Assembly (NCBI GenBank): GCA_003427395.1 | Contig: BFEA01000791.1 | Span: forward strand, 292,511-322,160 | Source of the DNA: Chara braunii | Lineage: Eukaryota > Streptophyta > Charophyceae > Charales > Characeae | DNA: 29,650 nt | Direction of reading: 5' to 3' | Shown: piece by piece, positions 1 to 8,995 of the stretch | Layout of the letters: each line of letters starts with the position of its first letter | Position numbering within the stretch: the stretch's first letter is position 1 | Notes under the pieces: model-generated | The model's input: the letters and a program-made list of their open reading frames with translations, nothing else | What the model was told of the DNA's origin: nothing | Database searches by the model: none | Translations under genes and position numbers: made by a program

Positions 1-387
1 TCCCCTACTCACTCAAACGGTCGTATTCAGGGTGCCAGAACCCCCAGACCCCCACGGTCCCACGCACCCACCCACCCACCCGCTTGGAACCCTGAAAACC
101 CACACCCGACCTTCCACCTTCCTGCCACGACCTCGCCCGCGAATTCGCTCGAGGCGCTCAAGGCGCAGTCGAGCGTGCTTTTGAGCGGCGCTCAAAAACT
201 CGAACGCCGACCACGCGCTCAATCAGCGCATGGTTTCACATTGGCGTTCGTGGTTCGGCGGCGCTGGGGCGCCAGCCTATCCGTAATTAAAACAAGGCAA
301 AGAAGAAGAAAAATCTACGAAATAAATAGCAGATCCTAACAAAAATGGACAGTCGTCTCAAAGGGGACCTCGGAGCCAAAACAAATC
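1..387. other. left-edge sequence, probably internal part of a family-2 LTR element
   Basis: I see no gene here. It lies on the internal side of the PBS-like site at 388-400, so it may be the 5' leader of a minus-strand LTR element that continues off the left edge. Positions 150-235 are rich in GCGCTCAA-like words, similar to the words at 13575-13640 beside the hAT transposase. A CAGGGTGCC word at 30-38 resembles the CAGGGGTGCC at 10470. An internally deleted hAT copy is therefore an alternative reading. Confidence 0.3.
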
Positions 388-400
388 AGCTGTGATACCA
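388..400 (-). other. primer-binding site (initiator tRNA-Met type)
   Basis: The minus strand reads TGGTATCACAGCT, differing at 2 of 13 bases from the complement of the plant initiator tRNA-Met 3' end (TGGTATCAGAGCC). It directly follows the GTGAGGT that ends U5 in this LTR. This sets the orientation: the LTR at 391-2553 is a 5' LTR read on the minus strand, with the element body to the left. It overlaps the nominal TGTGAT terminus of the LTR. Confidence 0.5.
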
Positions 401-1378
401 ACCTCACGCCCTCGCGCTGCGTTCCGTACTTCGGACGCCGATCAGAGTTATTATGGGTGTGGCCGAGGATTTTTTTTTTTTGTCGTGGGGGTTGAGTCAT
501 CCGGACGAAACGGGGGACTCTTGCTTCGGCCTGAGGTGCCTGGGCGGGGATTCGGGGATGATAGGAGAGGAGACGAAAGACGAAGCGGACGAGGGCGGAA
601 TTTCGTTCCCCGAGGCGCAGAGTTAGCGCGGGCCTTGGGGGTGGAGGCCCCGAAAACAGGTTCAGGCTTTGTTGCCGAACTCGTCTAGTCCGTGCGGACA
701 GCGCGGCACGGGCTCGCCCGGGGTCGAACTGGTTGACGAAACGCAGGTTCGAAAATGGGCAGGGAGCGCACCGGCGTTGCAGGAGAGTTCGGGGAATCGG
801 GTAGCCCCTTCGTGCCCCAGGACCAATTGTCGCCACGAGCACGAGTCTCCCTCACGACACCAGTGACAATTAAACCACGGTCGCCTACTGGCGTGCACGG
901 TGGACCAAGGCAACATCGTGAGGTCGGTGTACGGCAAAATTAAAGGCGGGGAGGCAAATTGCTCAATCAGCACAAACCCACTCCCGCCTATATCGCATGC
1001 CTTGGTCGGGTTATAAAGGTGGATTGGCTCAGTGCGCCGCAGCAGGCTCCGCACGTCCGCATCGCAATAGATGGTATCGTCGTCTGCGATCGGGAAGGGC
1101 GGAAGTGTGCTGCGATGCTCTGAGGCCAGGTCCGAGCTCGGGCGACGACCCGCACTTCCGTCCGTTCAAACGAAACCCGACTCCATGCAAAGATCAGTGA
1201 ATGTCGTTGAAGAAGGATGCGCCCAACTTTCTTTCTCTGTCTCTTCTCTGTATCATTAACCTCAACGCGGTGTCGAGCACCCATGGTGGATACAGAGAGG
1301 TCGCCCGCTTCGCGAGGAAGCGCCTGGCCAATCTCCTTGAAAGTATTTGCCTCCTCTTGGGGTCCCGACCGTCACCCG

Positions 1379-1396
1379 GAGAGAGAGAGAGAGAGA
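1379..1396. repeat. short (GA)n tract in family-2 LTR
   Basis: About eight GA units. The homologous place in the other LTR copy (23034-23129) has grown to about 96 bases. Confidence 0.85.
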
Positions 1397-1959
1397 CGGT
1401 AAAAGGAGGTTGGCGCGTATCACACACACTCGCGCAAATAATCAAAAAGAAAGGGAGACGGGAAGGACCAATGCATTAATGCCCACATGCAAGCAATCGA
1501 CACTCAATACTCGATACTTCCACTCATCAGGCCCAACGGCGCATACCCATACAGTCCTCAATGAACCAGTCAACATCCATAGACTTTCGTACCCGACATA
1601 CACAACAAATTACCCAGCCTTTGGGATCATGCACACATCACACAGGGACAAAGCCGCAATGGAGAAAAAGCTTCATCTTCAAAATACGGAATGCTCTCAA
1701 CTGGACGCTCCGGGCCCAGTTCCCAATCCGTCAGCACCACCGACAAACATAGCCACAAGGCCCTGCCGCTGTCGGCATCTGATCCCCACCACCGCTCAGT
1801 CCTTCCGACTGCCTTACCCCAAGTCCACCGCTAACTCCGCCACCCGCCGTCACTCCGCCCACCGCGGGGCACGTCGAGCCTTTCCGGCGCCGCGGGCGTC
1901 GCACATAACTTGCGCAGCTTGCAGCCGAGATCAAAGAGAGTGAGAGGAAGGGATTGCGG

Positions 1960-1970
1960 GAATTTATAGC
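1960..1970 (-). promoter_or_regulatory. candidate LTR TATA box (family 2, copy 1)
   Basis: The minus strand reads GCTATAAATT. The same CTATAAATT word is kept in the other family-2 copy (23697-23705) and at the corresponding place in both family-1 LTRs (8091-8100, 21633-21642), although the surrounding sequence differs between families. That conservation suggests the U3 core promoter; transcription would run leftward. Confidence 0.55.
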
Positions 1971-2553
1971 GCGGAAGGCGGCGGAGAGGCTGCACGAAGC
2001 GGGGGGGTGTAGATGGTCAGGACAGAAGGAAGGGTCGAGGAAGGCGAATCGAATGTTCTGCGTGATTGGGGTGGTCGTCCAAGTGGGGTGCGCTTCCCGC
2101 GGCCACCACATTGCCCCGACCATCCCAATCAGACAGCCAATCGTTCGCAGGGAAAGGAGAAAGAGGGGATCGGACTTCGCTTAGAAGGAAGACGAAGAGA
2201 CATGCAGGAGGGAGATGCCCAGCAAGAAGGGAAGATGCCCAGCAGAGCGGGGAATCAGGTTTATGCAGCGCGCAAAAAGTTCAAAAACCGCTGCGCGCCC
2301 AAAATTCAAAATTCCTACTTCCGCTAAGTCCCAACTGTTTCTTGCATTTCTTGGCGCGGCCGCTAACAGGCTATGCCAGACCCGAACCACATTTTCTATT
2401 CCGCCCCCACCCCCTTTTAACAAAAAGGACAAAGAAAAAGGAAAATGAAACACCGCTTTCCCCCATTATCTTGAGTCCATACTTCGGGGTTCTACGTGGG
2501 ATTTTCCCTCAGGGGTATGGGAAACCGCCGAGTGCGGATCCTGGCTTATCACA

Positions 2554-2941
2554 GACTCACGGCCCTGGTTCCACCAAAAGCCCATGAATTTGTGGCTTCA
2601 TTGCGATATCATCTGTGATGTATTTTTTTAGGCATTTTTATTGGTTTGGTTGGCTTCTTTTGCAACTGGTTTCATTTTTTTCCATGCAATCTACTTATTG
2701 ACTCTAATACTATCCACAATCTCATTCTTTTGCTCGAAGGAGCATGTGGCACGTCACATTGTCATCATAATTACGTGCACTTCAACAGGTTGGTTGCATT
2801 TGTATTCCATTTCCCAGTCACCTCTTGTGCACTGCCAAAAAGAATGAGGTGAACATCCCACAGAAAGTGATGCTAGATCAGATAGTGCAATGTTGCATCC
2901 CACCACCTCCATATTTGTGCAGCGATCCGATATGCTCATAG
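2554..2941. other. intergenic, no gene seen
   Basis: AT-richer than the LTR to its left. The short ORFs are low-complexity hydrophobic strings without a recognisable domain. I see nothing else. Confidence 0.5.
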
Positions 2942-3198
2942 GCAGTGGTCTAAGGTGGCTCTACATTTTGGGTCAGAGAAGCCACAACAAGAGCAGATAG
3001 GGAGAGTCACCTCTATTGCGCTGCGTGTCATGAGACTATGGTCTTCACCCAAATAGAACGCCCGGTGATTATCACTGCATCTGGATCGAAAGTTGTGCCA
3101 AATACAGCTATAATGACCAGGCGTTTTATTCGGGTGAAGACCGTAGCCATCTGGAGCTCGCGGGCACCAGTGCAAACCGACCATTAAACCACTCTGAG
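2942..3198. mobile_element. foldback / MITE-like element
   Basis: The ends are imperfect inverted repeats: AGTGGTCTAAGG on the left pairs with AGTGGTTTAATGG read from the right. A second, stronger inverted pair lies inside: 3041-3072 and 3111-3142 match over about 31 bases (GTCTTCACCC...ATTA) with roughly four differences and a loop of about 38 bases. There is no coding capacity. No target-site duplication is clear, so the exact ends are uncertain. Confidence 0.5.
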
Positions 3199-3629
3199 GC
3201 TGGTGGGAGGGAGCATGTGGGTATATTCAGACCAGGACAAGTTACTGAAGTCTGATCTCCGGAGGGAAGAGTCAATCAACCATCTATTGAAGGCAACTTC
3301 TGTAGAGGGGAACGACGTGTGGCAACTTCTATATCCATTTCTTTATGAATATTGCCAGATGGCAAATGCTTTTTTTTGTTTCTGAAAATTGCCATTCCAA
3401 AGGGTGGAAAGGGAGTTGGCAGATGGTGGTGCAGCATTCTACACAAACAGCCGGTTTTCTTGATCAACTGTGACCCTGATCCTTACAGCACCAGTACTAG
3501 GCCCAGGTATCGCCCGCAGGAAAAGATAGAGTAGAAATGTTTCTAGTCAGATGAATTTGGGCACTCCTGTAGCGGCCCGTTCGTTTCCTAAAATTGTGGC
3601 TTGGCCCAACTTTAGGAAGTACTTTTTAT
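3199..3629. other. intergenic, no gene seen
   Basis: Only short ORFs without domain features. I see no RNA gene or repeat. Confidence 0.4.
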
Positions 3630-3674
3630 TTATATATATATATATATACAGCCTATATATATATATATATATAC
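3630..3674. repeat. (TA)n microsatellite, two tracts
   Basis: Two TA tracts separated by a short CAGCC spacer, and a second CAGCC follows the second tract. A third, shorter TA tract lies at 3788-3802. Confidence 0.95.
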
Positions 3675-3680
3675 AGCCTC

Positions 3681-3717
3681 CTGATGAGTCGGTGAAACTC
3701 CAACGAAACAGTTTGTC
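3681..3717 (+). ncRNA. hammerhead-ribozyme-like core (incomplete)
   Basis: CTGATGA at 3681-3687 and CGAAA at 3704-3708 bracket a 16-base segment that can form a weak stem II (GTCGG against CCAAC, one mismatch). After GAAA, ACA-GTT-TGT gives a 3-bp stem III with a 3-base loop, followed by C at the usual cleavage position (3717). These are the core boxes of a type I hammerhead. I could not find a convincing stem I between the flanks (GCCTC upstream, ACAGC downstream), so activity is doubtful and chance occurrence is possible. Confidence 0.25.
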
Positions 3718-3802
3718 ACAGCCCCTCGTTTGTTGTCCTCTTCTCTCTCTCTGCCTACGGTTTTACCGGGCAGTTCTGTTTGTGACGATATATATATATA
3801 TA

Positions 3803-4170
3803 GTTTAAAAGAAGTGCTCTGAGAGACAGTTAACAGAGGCCTCAATTTTCAGACCACTTGTCAGGCCGTTTATTACAAAACCCAAGGGTCATTTTAACCG
3901 AACTTGCCACCAATTCATAGAGTGGAGATCATACTAACTACTTGCAAAAAAAAAAAAAAGAAAAAAAAAAACTTTCAAAACCTATAAAACAGCAACCTCA
4001 GACTTTCTTCAGATCGCCTTTAGACACTTCTTCAGACATTCTCAGAGGAAAGTGCGGCAAAGTGACCAGGAAGGTGGGCGGGGGAACAAACAGGGACCAC
4101 CAGTGCCCCCCAGTAGCCCTGATGGGCCCCAGCCCTGGGTCTTGGCTTGGAAAGTACAGGATAGTTAGCG
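3803..4170. other. intergenic with A-rich tract
   Basis: Contains an interrupted A-run at about 3945-3971. The plus-strand ORF across 3942-4322 starts in this A-run and has lysine-repeat and glycine-rich composition, so I do not treat it as a gene. Confidence 0.4.
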
Positions 4171-4200
4171 AAGGGACGCCGGACCCGGTTTCCAGCATGC
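4171..4200 (+). repeat. short copy of the GGACCCGG repeat family
   Basis: Shares GGACGC-GGACCCGGTTTCCAGCA with 4244-4267 and 29508-29530, then diverges. Probably a truncated terminal repeat next to the fuller copy that starts at 4241. Confidence 0.6.
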
Positions 4201-4240
4201 TATCTCATGATTCCTCACGACCCTTTTCTCCCAAAAGTGT

Positions 4241-5071
4241 AAGGGACGCTGGACCCGGTTTCCAGAAGGTGCTGCTCCCCACTAATAGATGGAGCCTGCC
4301 TGGGGGTGCTAGAGGTGGCTGATTATACCAGCACCTCTAGCATCACCAGGGGTGTGTTAAAAAAAATACAAAAAAAAAAAGAAAAGAAAAAAAAAAAACG
4401 AAAAAAAAAGAAAAAGAAAGGCAAAAGTGTATTTTCATGCAAAATTCACTCATTTCAGTTTTCAGGATTTTCAGGATTTTTCAGGGCTAGCCAAAACAGT
4501 CAACTCCAAGACCTCAACAAACACCAAACTTGCATTTGAGATCATTCGGAAGTACTGGTGGTTCAAACCAGCAAAACTTCTGCCAACCATTTTCCTCCGA
4601 TATGGCTGTGCACGTGGCACGGCTTTCGGGGCTTGGACTACCGGAGCAACATGGCCCTGTTTGGTGGTTAGGGTAGAATGCCTTCTCTTAGAACTGCCAA
4701 GGGGGGAATCTGCTTTGGCAAGAGGAAGCCTCCATGTAATGGTGGTCAGCAGTACCTTTGCCTGGCATTTTTCGATCCTAGAAACGCCCTGTGCGCCAGA
4801 GAAAACGAACCAGCACACACTTTCTTTTGGCTGGCCCTGCCACCCATTTTGCTCTGGTAGCCCAACCCCAGAAAATCACGGTGCGATAAAGGCTGCATCG
4901 GAAATAAAAAAGGTTGTGCGAGACCACTGAAGCTTGTGATCCAATTCCTTTTTTTTGTTCTTAAGAACAACCCGAGCGGGTGCTAGGGGTGCTAGTAAGA
5001 GCAGACACCACTCACACTCCCTCTATTGGTGGGGAGCAGCACCTGCTGGAAAGCGGGTCTAGCGTCCCTGA
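4241..5071. mobile_element. non-autonomous element with long imperfect inverted repeats
   Basis: The left end (4241-4300) and the reverse complement of the right end (5018-5071) share about 50 bases: GGGACGCT-GACCCG-TTTCCAG-AGGTGCTGCTCCCCAC-AATAGA. Both arms also carry a GGGTGCTAG-type word further in (4304-4312; minus strand near 4980-4995). The interior holds A-rich sequence (4360-4425) and no domain. Related ends occur singly at 4171, 25446 and 29503. A target duplication is not clear. Confidence 0.5.
4304..4350. other. hairpin
   Basis: GGTGCTAGAGGTG and CACCTCTAGCATCACC can pair across a loop of about 14 bases. It lies just inside the left arm of the inverted-repeat element and may be part of its terminal structure. 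Confidence 0.6.
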
Positions 5072-5895
5072 ACATTGGATTAATTGTTTGTATGAGCAGA
5101 CATGCTGAAGTGTTGCCTGTACCTTGTAGGGTCTGTCTACCCTGGATGATATTTGACAGATTGAACTCCTGGCAACTGAGTTGCTTGCCTACTTGCTAGC
5201 CTACATAGAGTGACAGTGCTTGCAGACCCCCCGGCTGCTTGTAAGAGCACTGGGCAGGGCCATATGCGAAGATCTGTCTTTCCCTATTTACCTGTCAAAC
5301 GGCCCTTTCTTGCCACAGGAACCTGGGACTGACATCTGTGGTTGATTTCCTGAGCAGGTAGGCAGGCTATCCACCCATTCCCCTACCCCCACCCTTAGAA
5401 CACGTGGCTAACCCGGATTCCAATCCTGTGTTTTGCTGAGCACTTTGACCCATTCCGCGCCATCTGCCTTGTCTTCATGTAGTTCCACTACATTTGGGTA
5501 GCCGCACCTGGCTGCTTCTCAGACCTTGATTCCGCCGAGGATGAGCCGTTGTTGTTGTTACACTCCATGTGGTGGCTGTTTCTGGCTGCCAACTTGCGCC
5601 TTCATTTGAAGCATCTGTCGCTTCTCCCTGGGGGAGGAGGGGGAGGGGAGGAGGGGGGGATGCAGGTGGTGGAGGGGTGACGGAGTGGTTTGAGGACCGG
5701 GGAGGTGGGAAGGGGGGTAGATTAGGGAGATGGGACAAGGATAAAGTTCTGATCTGGGTGCGGTAGTTGGAACCTTGGCACAGGGAGATGCTGCCAAGTG
5801 GGTTCATTGACCACCCATCTTTTCCACTGGATATTAAACTGGTAGTCCAGTTCGAAAAGCAAATTGTTTTTATCCTGCCAAATGGAGTGGAAGAG
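5072..5895. other. intergenic, with a G-rich tract
   Basis: No gene recognised. The ORF on the minus strand at 5475-6200 is proline-rich because it reads the G-rich tract backwards, and it crosses the LTR boundary at 5900, so I reject it. Confidence 0.45.
5629..5737 (+). repeat. G-rich tract (possible quadruplex DNA)
   Basis: Many runs of three or more G separated by short spacers, many more than the four runs needed for an intramolecular G-quadruplex. It lies about 160 bases left of the GGCC duplication that marks the family-2 solo LTR. Confidence 0.6.
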
Positions 5896-5899
5896 GGCC
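5896..5899. repeat. target-site duplication GGCC, left copy
   Basis: GGCC directly precedes TGTGAT at 5900. The same GGCC follows ATCACA at 24287-24290. The pair brackets the interrupted family-2 LTR. Confidence 0.65.
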
Positions 5900-6210
5900 T
5901 GTGATGCGCAACCTCACGCCCCGCACGGCGCTCCGTACGTCGGACACTGATCAGAGTTGTTAGGGGTGTGGCCGAGGACTTTTGGCCGTGGGGGCTGAGC
6001 CACCCGGACAAAACGGGGGACTCTTGCTTCAGGCCGAGGTGCCTAGACGGGGGTTTGAGCTGTCGCAGGGGGCGAATAACGGTAGAGTGGCGCCCAACGG
6101 CCCGACCATCATCACTTGGTTTGCCCGGCCTTTGGGGCGGAGGCCCCGAAATCAGGTTCAGGTTTCGGCGTCCGGGTCGTCGAGTCCGTGTTGTCGGCAC
6201 GGCACGGGGC
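5900..6210 (-). repeat. family-2 LTR, copy 2, left part
   Basis: Aligns with 391-710 of copy 1, including CAGAGTTRTTA, GGGTGTGGCCGAGGA and GGAGGCCCCGAAA-CAGG words. It stops at GGGGC (6210), exactly where the TGTGAC terminus of the family-1 element begins, and homology to the family-2 LTR resumes at 22362. On the minus strand this is the U5 end of that LTR, finishing in TGCGCATCACA. Confidence 0.75.
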
Positions 6211-7766
6211 TGTGACGCCCAACCTCATGCCCAGCGGGACTTCCTGATCGGAGTGGGATTGGGGGCCAGAAATGTGAAAAAGGGGTGTGCCAAGGATTTG
6301 AGGATAGTGGGGTTGGAGTTCCAGGTCAGAACTGATATCTCCTGTGGCAAGCCTTGGGGGCAATTATGCAAGATAGTAAGTGCAAACCATGTCCGACTTT
6401 TATGCCTTGGGGGATGTCATCGCCATCCCCGCGAGTTCGTTGCCGAGGCCGGACTCGGATTTGGTGAACCGGTGGAACGCTATGTGTGTCGCGTTGCCTA
6501 ACCAATCGCCAGCCTCGGTCGTGATAGGCCTCCAAGTCAAACGAAGCAGGCCTCAGGCACAGGCTGTGTGCTCGTTGTTCGGCCTCAGTCCGGGTTCGTC
6601 GAACGAACCCCGCGGCTCGGTACCCGCTGTCCTGCTGGCACTCGGAGCACGGGGTTCGAGGCCAGTAGGGGGCGAGTGCGTGGCACGGGGCCGCCGTCAG
6701 GCAGTGAAAGGGCAACACAAGGCGGTAGGGAGCGAAGTCTGTCTCAATGATGACGACACCGGGTTCGGGCATGACGTGGCTTACGTGTGAGCTGGGGAAC
6801 TGGGAGGGAAAAGGGATCGCACTTAGGGCCCATTCGATATCCCACTCACATACACGTTCGTTTCCCGTCCAAAAGGGGAACTTTGGAGGGTTGGGGCGGG
6901 GTTGTGCGAGAAGACATGTGTTTTTCCACTCCCAGTATTCTCGGAACCGTTGGTGTCTCAGGCTCTCTCGATCCGTGACGTGGAAAGGAATCCCATCACC
7001 CATGCTACCTGTTTTTTGCGAGTTTAGACATGGACTCGAGCGTGGGTCCTATAGACGCGCGTGCAAGCAATGTTCGTTTTGATCGAGCCAGGACGTATGC
7101 GCACGAGTCCACGTTTACGACCAGTTGGATCGGATCGCCCGACTATCCCTTTGGTCAGGAGATCGTCTGACCCGTCGTCATGCTAGCCCGTGCGCGCGTC
7201 AAGAAACAAACATTAAGAAGGCAATCCGTTGGCAATCACTCATTTGAATTGACTTACCCACCAGAGCATACACCACCCAGATCCGTCGAGTGTTCGTTAG
7301 ATTCTTCTCTCTTATCCAAAAAGGGAACGGGAAACTGGCATGCATACTCAGGCATTGATCGAACTCATACATCAATCAAACTCAAGGGTCGTGTGGATTT
7401 CCGGAAAAGCATAGCAAGAGATCGACCAGGGGCTGTGCATCAAGCCATGTCACCGAGGAAGCTTACATCATCATAACCCAAGCTCCCCTAGGTCGCGTGC
7501 AGACAGTCGTCGTGCCCGATCTCATCATACCGCAATGAAACAAGGGTGAGGGGGAAAATCAAACCATTCACAAGAAGGACACAGACCAGGGGTAGTCCTC
7601 AACGGAAAGAGGACCGACGCCACTCATCAAAGCTACATAGGTGGGAGAAAGAAAAGAAGGACACCATTCCACACATATCATAAGCTAAAAATAAAAAATG
7701 ATTCGCAAGAAGATCGGAACGGCCATAGCAAAATCGGCCAAGGTTGAAATCAAAATTTATACTGAG

Positions 7767-7768
<2 letters not shown>

Positions 7769-7857
<89 letters not shown>
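7769..7857. repeat. (TC)n microsatellite in 3' LTR
   Basis: About 89 bases of TC with one CCC interruption. The 5' LTR has a longer tract at the same place, with TCTCTG interruptions that this copy lacks. Confidence 0.97.
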
Positions 7858-7860
<3 letters not shown>

Positions 7861-8090
7861 CATTATGATCTCTGATGCGGGAGAGACGTCACCTCGCACC
7901 AACACCGAGTCGTCACCCCGCTTAGTCCAAGTACGCAAGCCTGGTTCGCCCATGCGCCACAGTCCGTCGTTGGCCAGCTCGTCGGGTCGCCCGACTCACT
8001 TCGACTCATCTTCTCACTTTACTTGTTAGTCGATCCTCACTGACCGCGCCAACTTCCAAATTCTGAGAGAGCAAACTAATCGAGCTTGCG

Positions 8091-8100
8091 AAATTTATAG
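8091..8100 (-). promoter_or_regulatory. candidate TATA box in 3' LTR
   Basis: The minus strand reads CTATAAATTT, kept at the same position in the 5' LTR and matched in the unrelated-looking family-2 LTRs. The distance from the U3 start at 8836 is about 740 bases. Confidence 0.5.
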
Positions 8101-8836
8101 CGTGCATGCTTGCGCGATGAACTCGGGATTATGCCTAAGTGAGGGAAAGGGGAAGAGAAGGAAGTGTCTACGCATGCATAGCCAAGCCGCGGTGTGGGGG
8201 ATGCAGCCACATTCCACACATCGATCCGGTCATGCAGTCGCTCAGGCCAATTAGAGTGGAGGACGAGGTATGCCCGACAGAGGGGAAGAAGGCAAGGAAA
8301 CACGAGAGAATCAAGAAGAAGGAGTACAGTTACAATTGCATCCGCCAAAAATTACAGTTACATGTAGGATTAAGGGTGTGATACAATCAAAGCCCAGTTC
8401 CCGCTGCAGTGAGAGGTGCACGAGCAAGAAGCGTGGCGCAACAAAATTCCAGAGGACCTAAATTCCTAGTCTAAATCCTATTTGCAAAGAGAAATTACGA
8501 AGAGCTTCAAAGAAACAATTTCAAGAGCTCGTTATCCGTTGTAAATTTAAAAACGACATTCCCGCTCGCTAATCGCACCAAAATTCTTATCTCCCACAGC
8601 AGAACAAGAAAGCAGTTATGGCAACCATTATTTATCCCGCTCACTAAGGCACGGTCACTCAATCGTCGTCGAGGGACTTTTCCGGCTCTGGTCCCGAAAG
8701 CAAAGAAAGAAAGAAGCGAGGATATTCATACAACTTGTCCGGCCAACCCTCCATTTTTCACCCAACCAACCAGTTTCCAACCCCCGAAGCCGCTTCGCGC
8801 AAGAAGTCATGCGATTGCGAAAAATAGTTTGTCACA

Positions 8837-8995
8837 TATGTGACGCCCAGGGGGTTCCAATCTTGAGCAAGCTCCTGCTTGCTCTCTCATCAGCTGTTGT
8901 CTCGTGATCCGAGGATGGAGGGGGAGTTCGCACGTGCCACTTACCGTAAGATCTGAGTGTGGAAGTCATCCAACGTGGCATTCGTGCGCTCCATT
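8837..8995 (-). other. stretch between the acidic tail and the 3' LTR
   Basis: Should contain the polypurine tract on the minus strand, but no purine run is visible. Instead TGTGACGCCCA at 8839-8849 repeats the first 11 bases of the LTR outer end (6211-6221) and forms a 14-base palindrome, GTCACATATGTGAC (8831-8844), with the LTR boundary. Confidence 0.5.

Larger units (their letters stand above)
391..2553 (-). repeat. family-2 LTR, copy 1 (uninterrupted)
   Basis: The sequence is bounded by the inverted termini TGTGAT (391-396) and ATCACA (2548-2553). It aligns in two blocks to a second copy: 391 to about 710 matches 5900-6210, and about 711-2553 matches 22362-24286. In that other copy a 16-kb element sits between the blocks, so this copy gives the empty-site order. 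No matching 4-bp duplication flanks it (CAGC left, GACT right), as expected if it is one LTR of a longer element. By eye it differs from copy 2 by very roughly 15-20%, more than the family-1 LTR pair. All ORFs inside look spurious. Confidence 0.75.
6211..8836 (-). repeat. 3' LTR of the family-1 gypsy element
   Basis: Begins on the plus strand with TGTGACGCCC and ends with GTCACA at 8831-8836, a perfect 6-bp inverted terminus. It aligns along its length with 19663-22361. Over about 425 compared bases (about 6700-7090 against 20140-20530) I count about 27 differences, mostly transitions. It includes a TC microsatellite and a conserved TATA-like word. No ORF in it has a recognisable domain. Confidence 0.85.

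Noticed and set aside
5475-6200. Minus-strand 241-residue proline-rich ORF
   Set aside because: It reverses a G-rich tract and crosses the LTR boundary at 5900; no motif.
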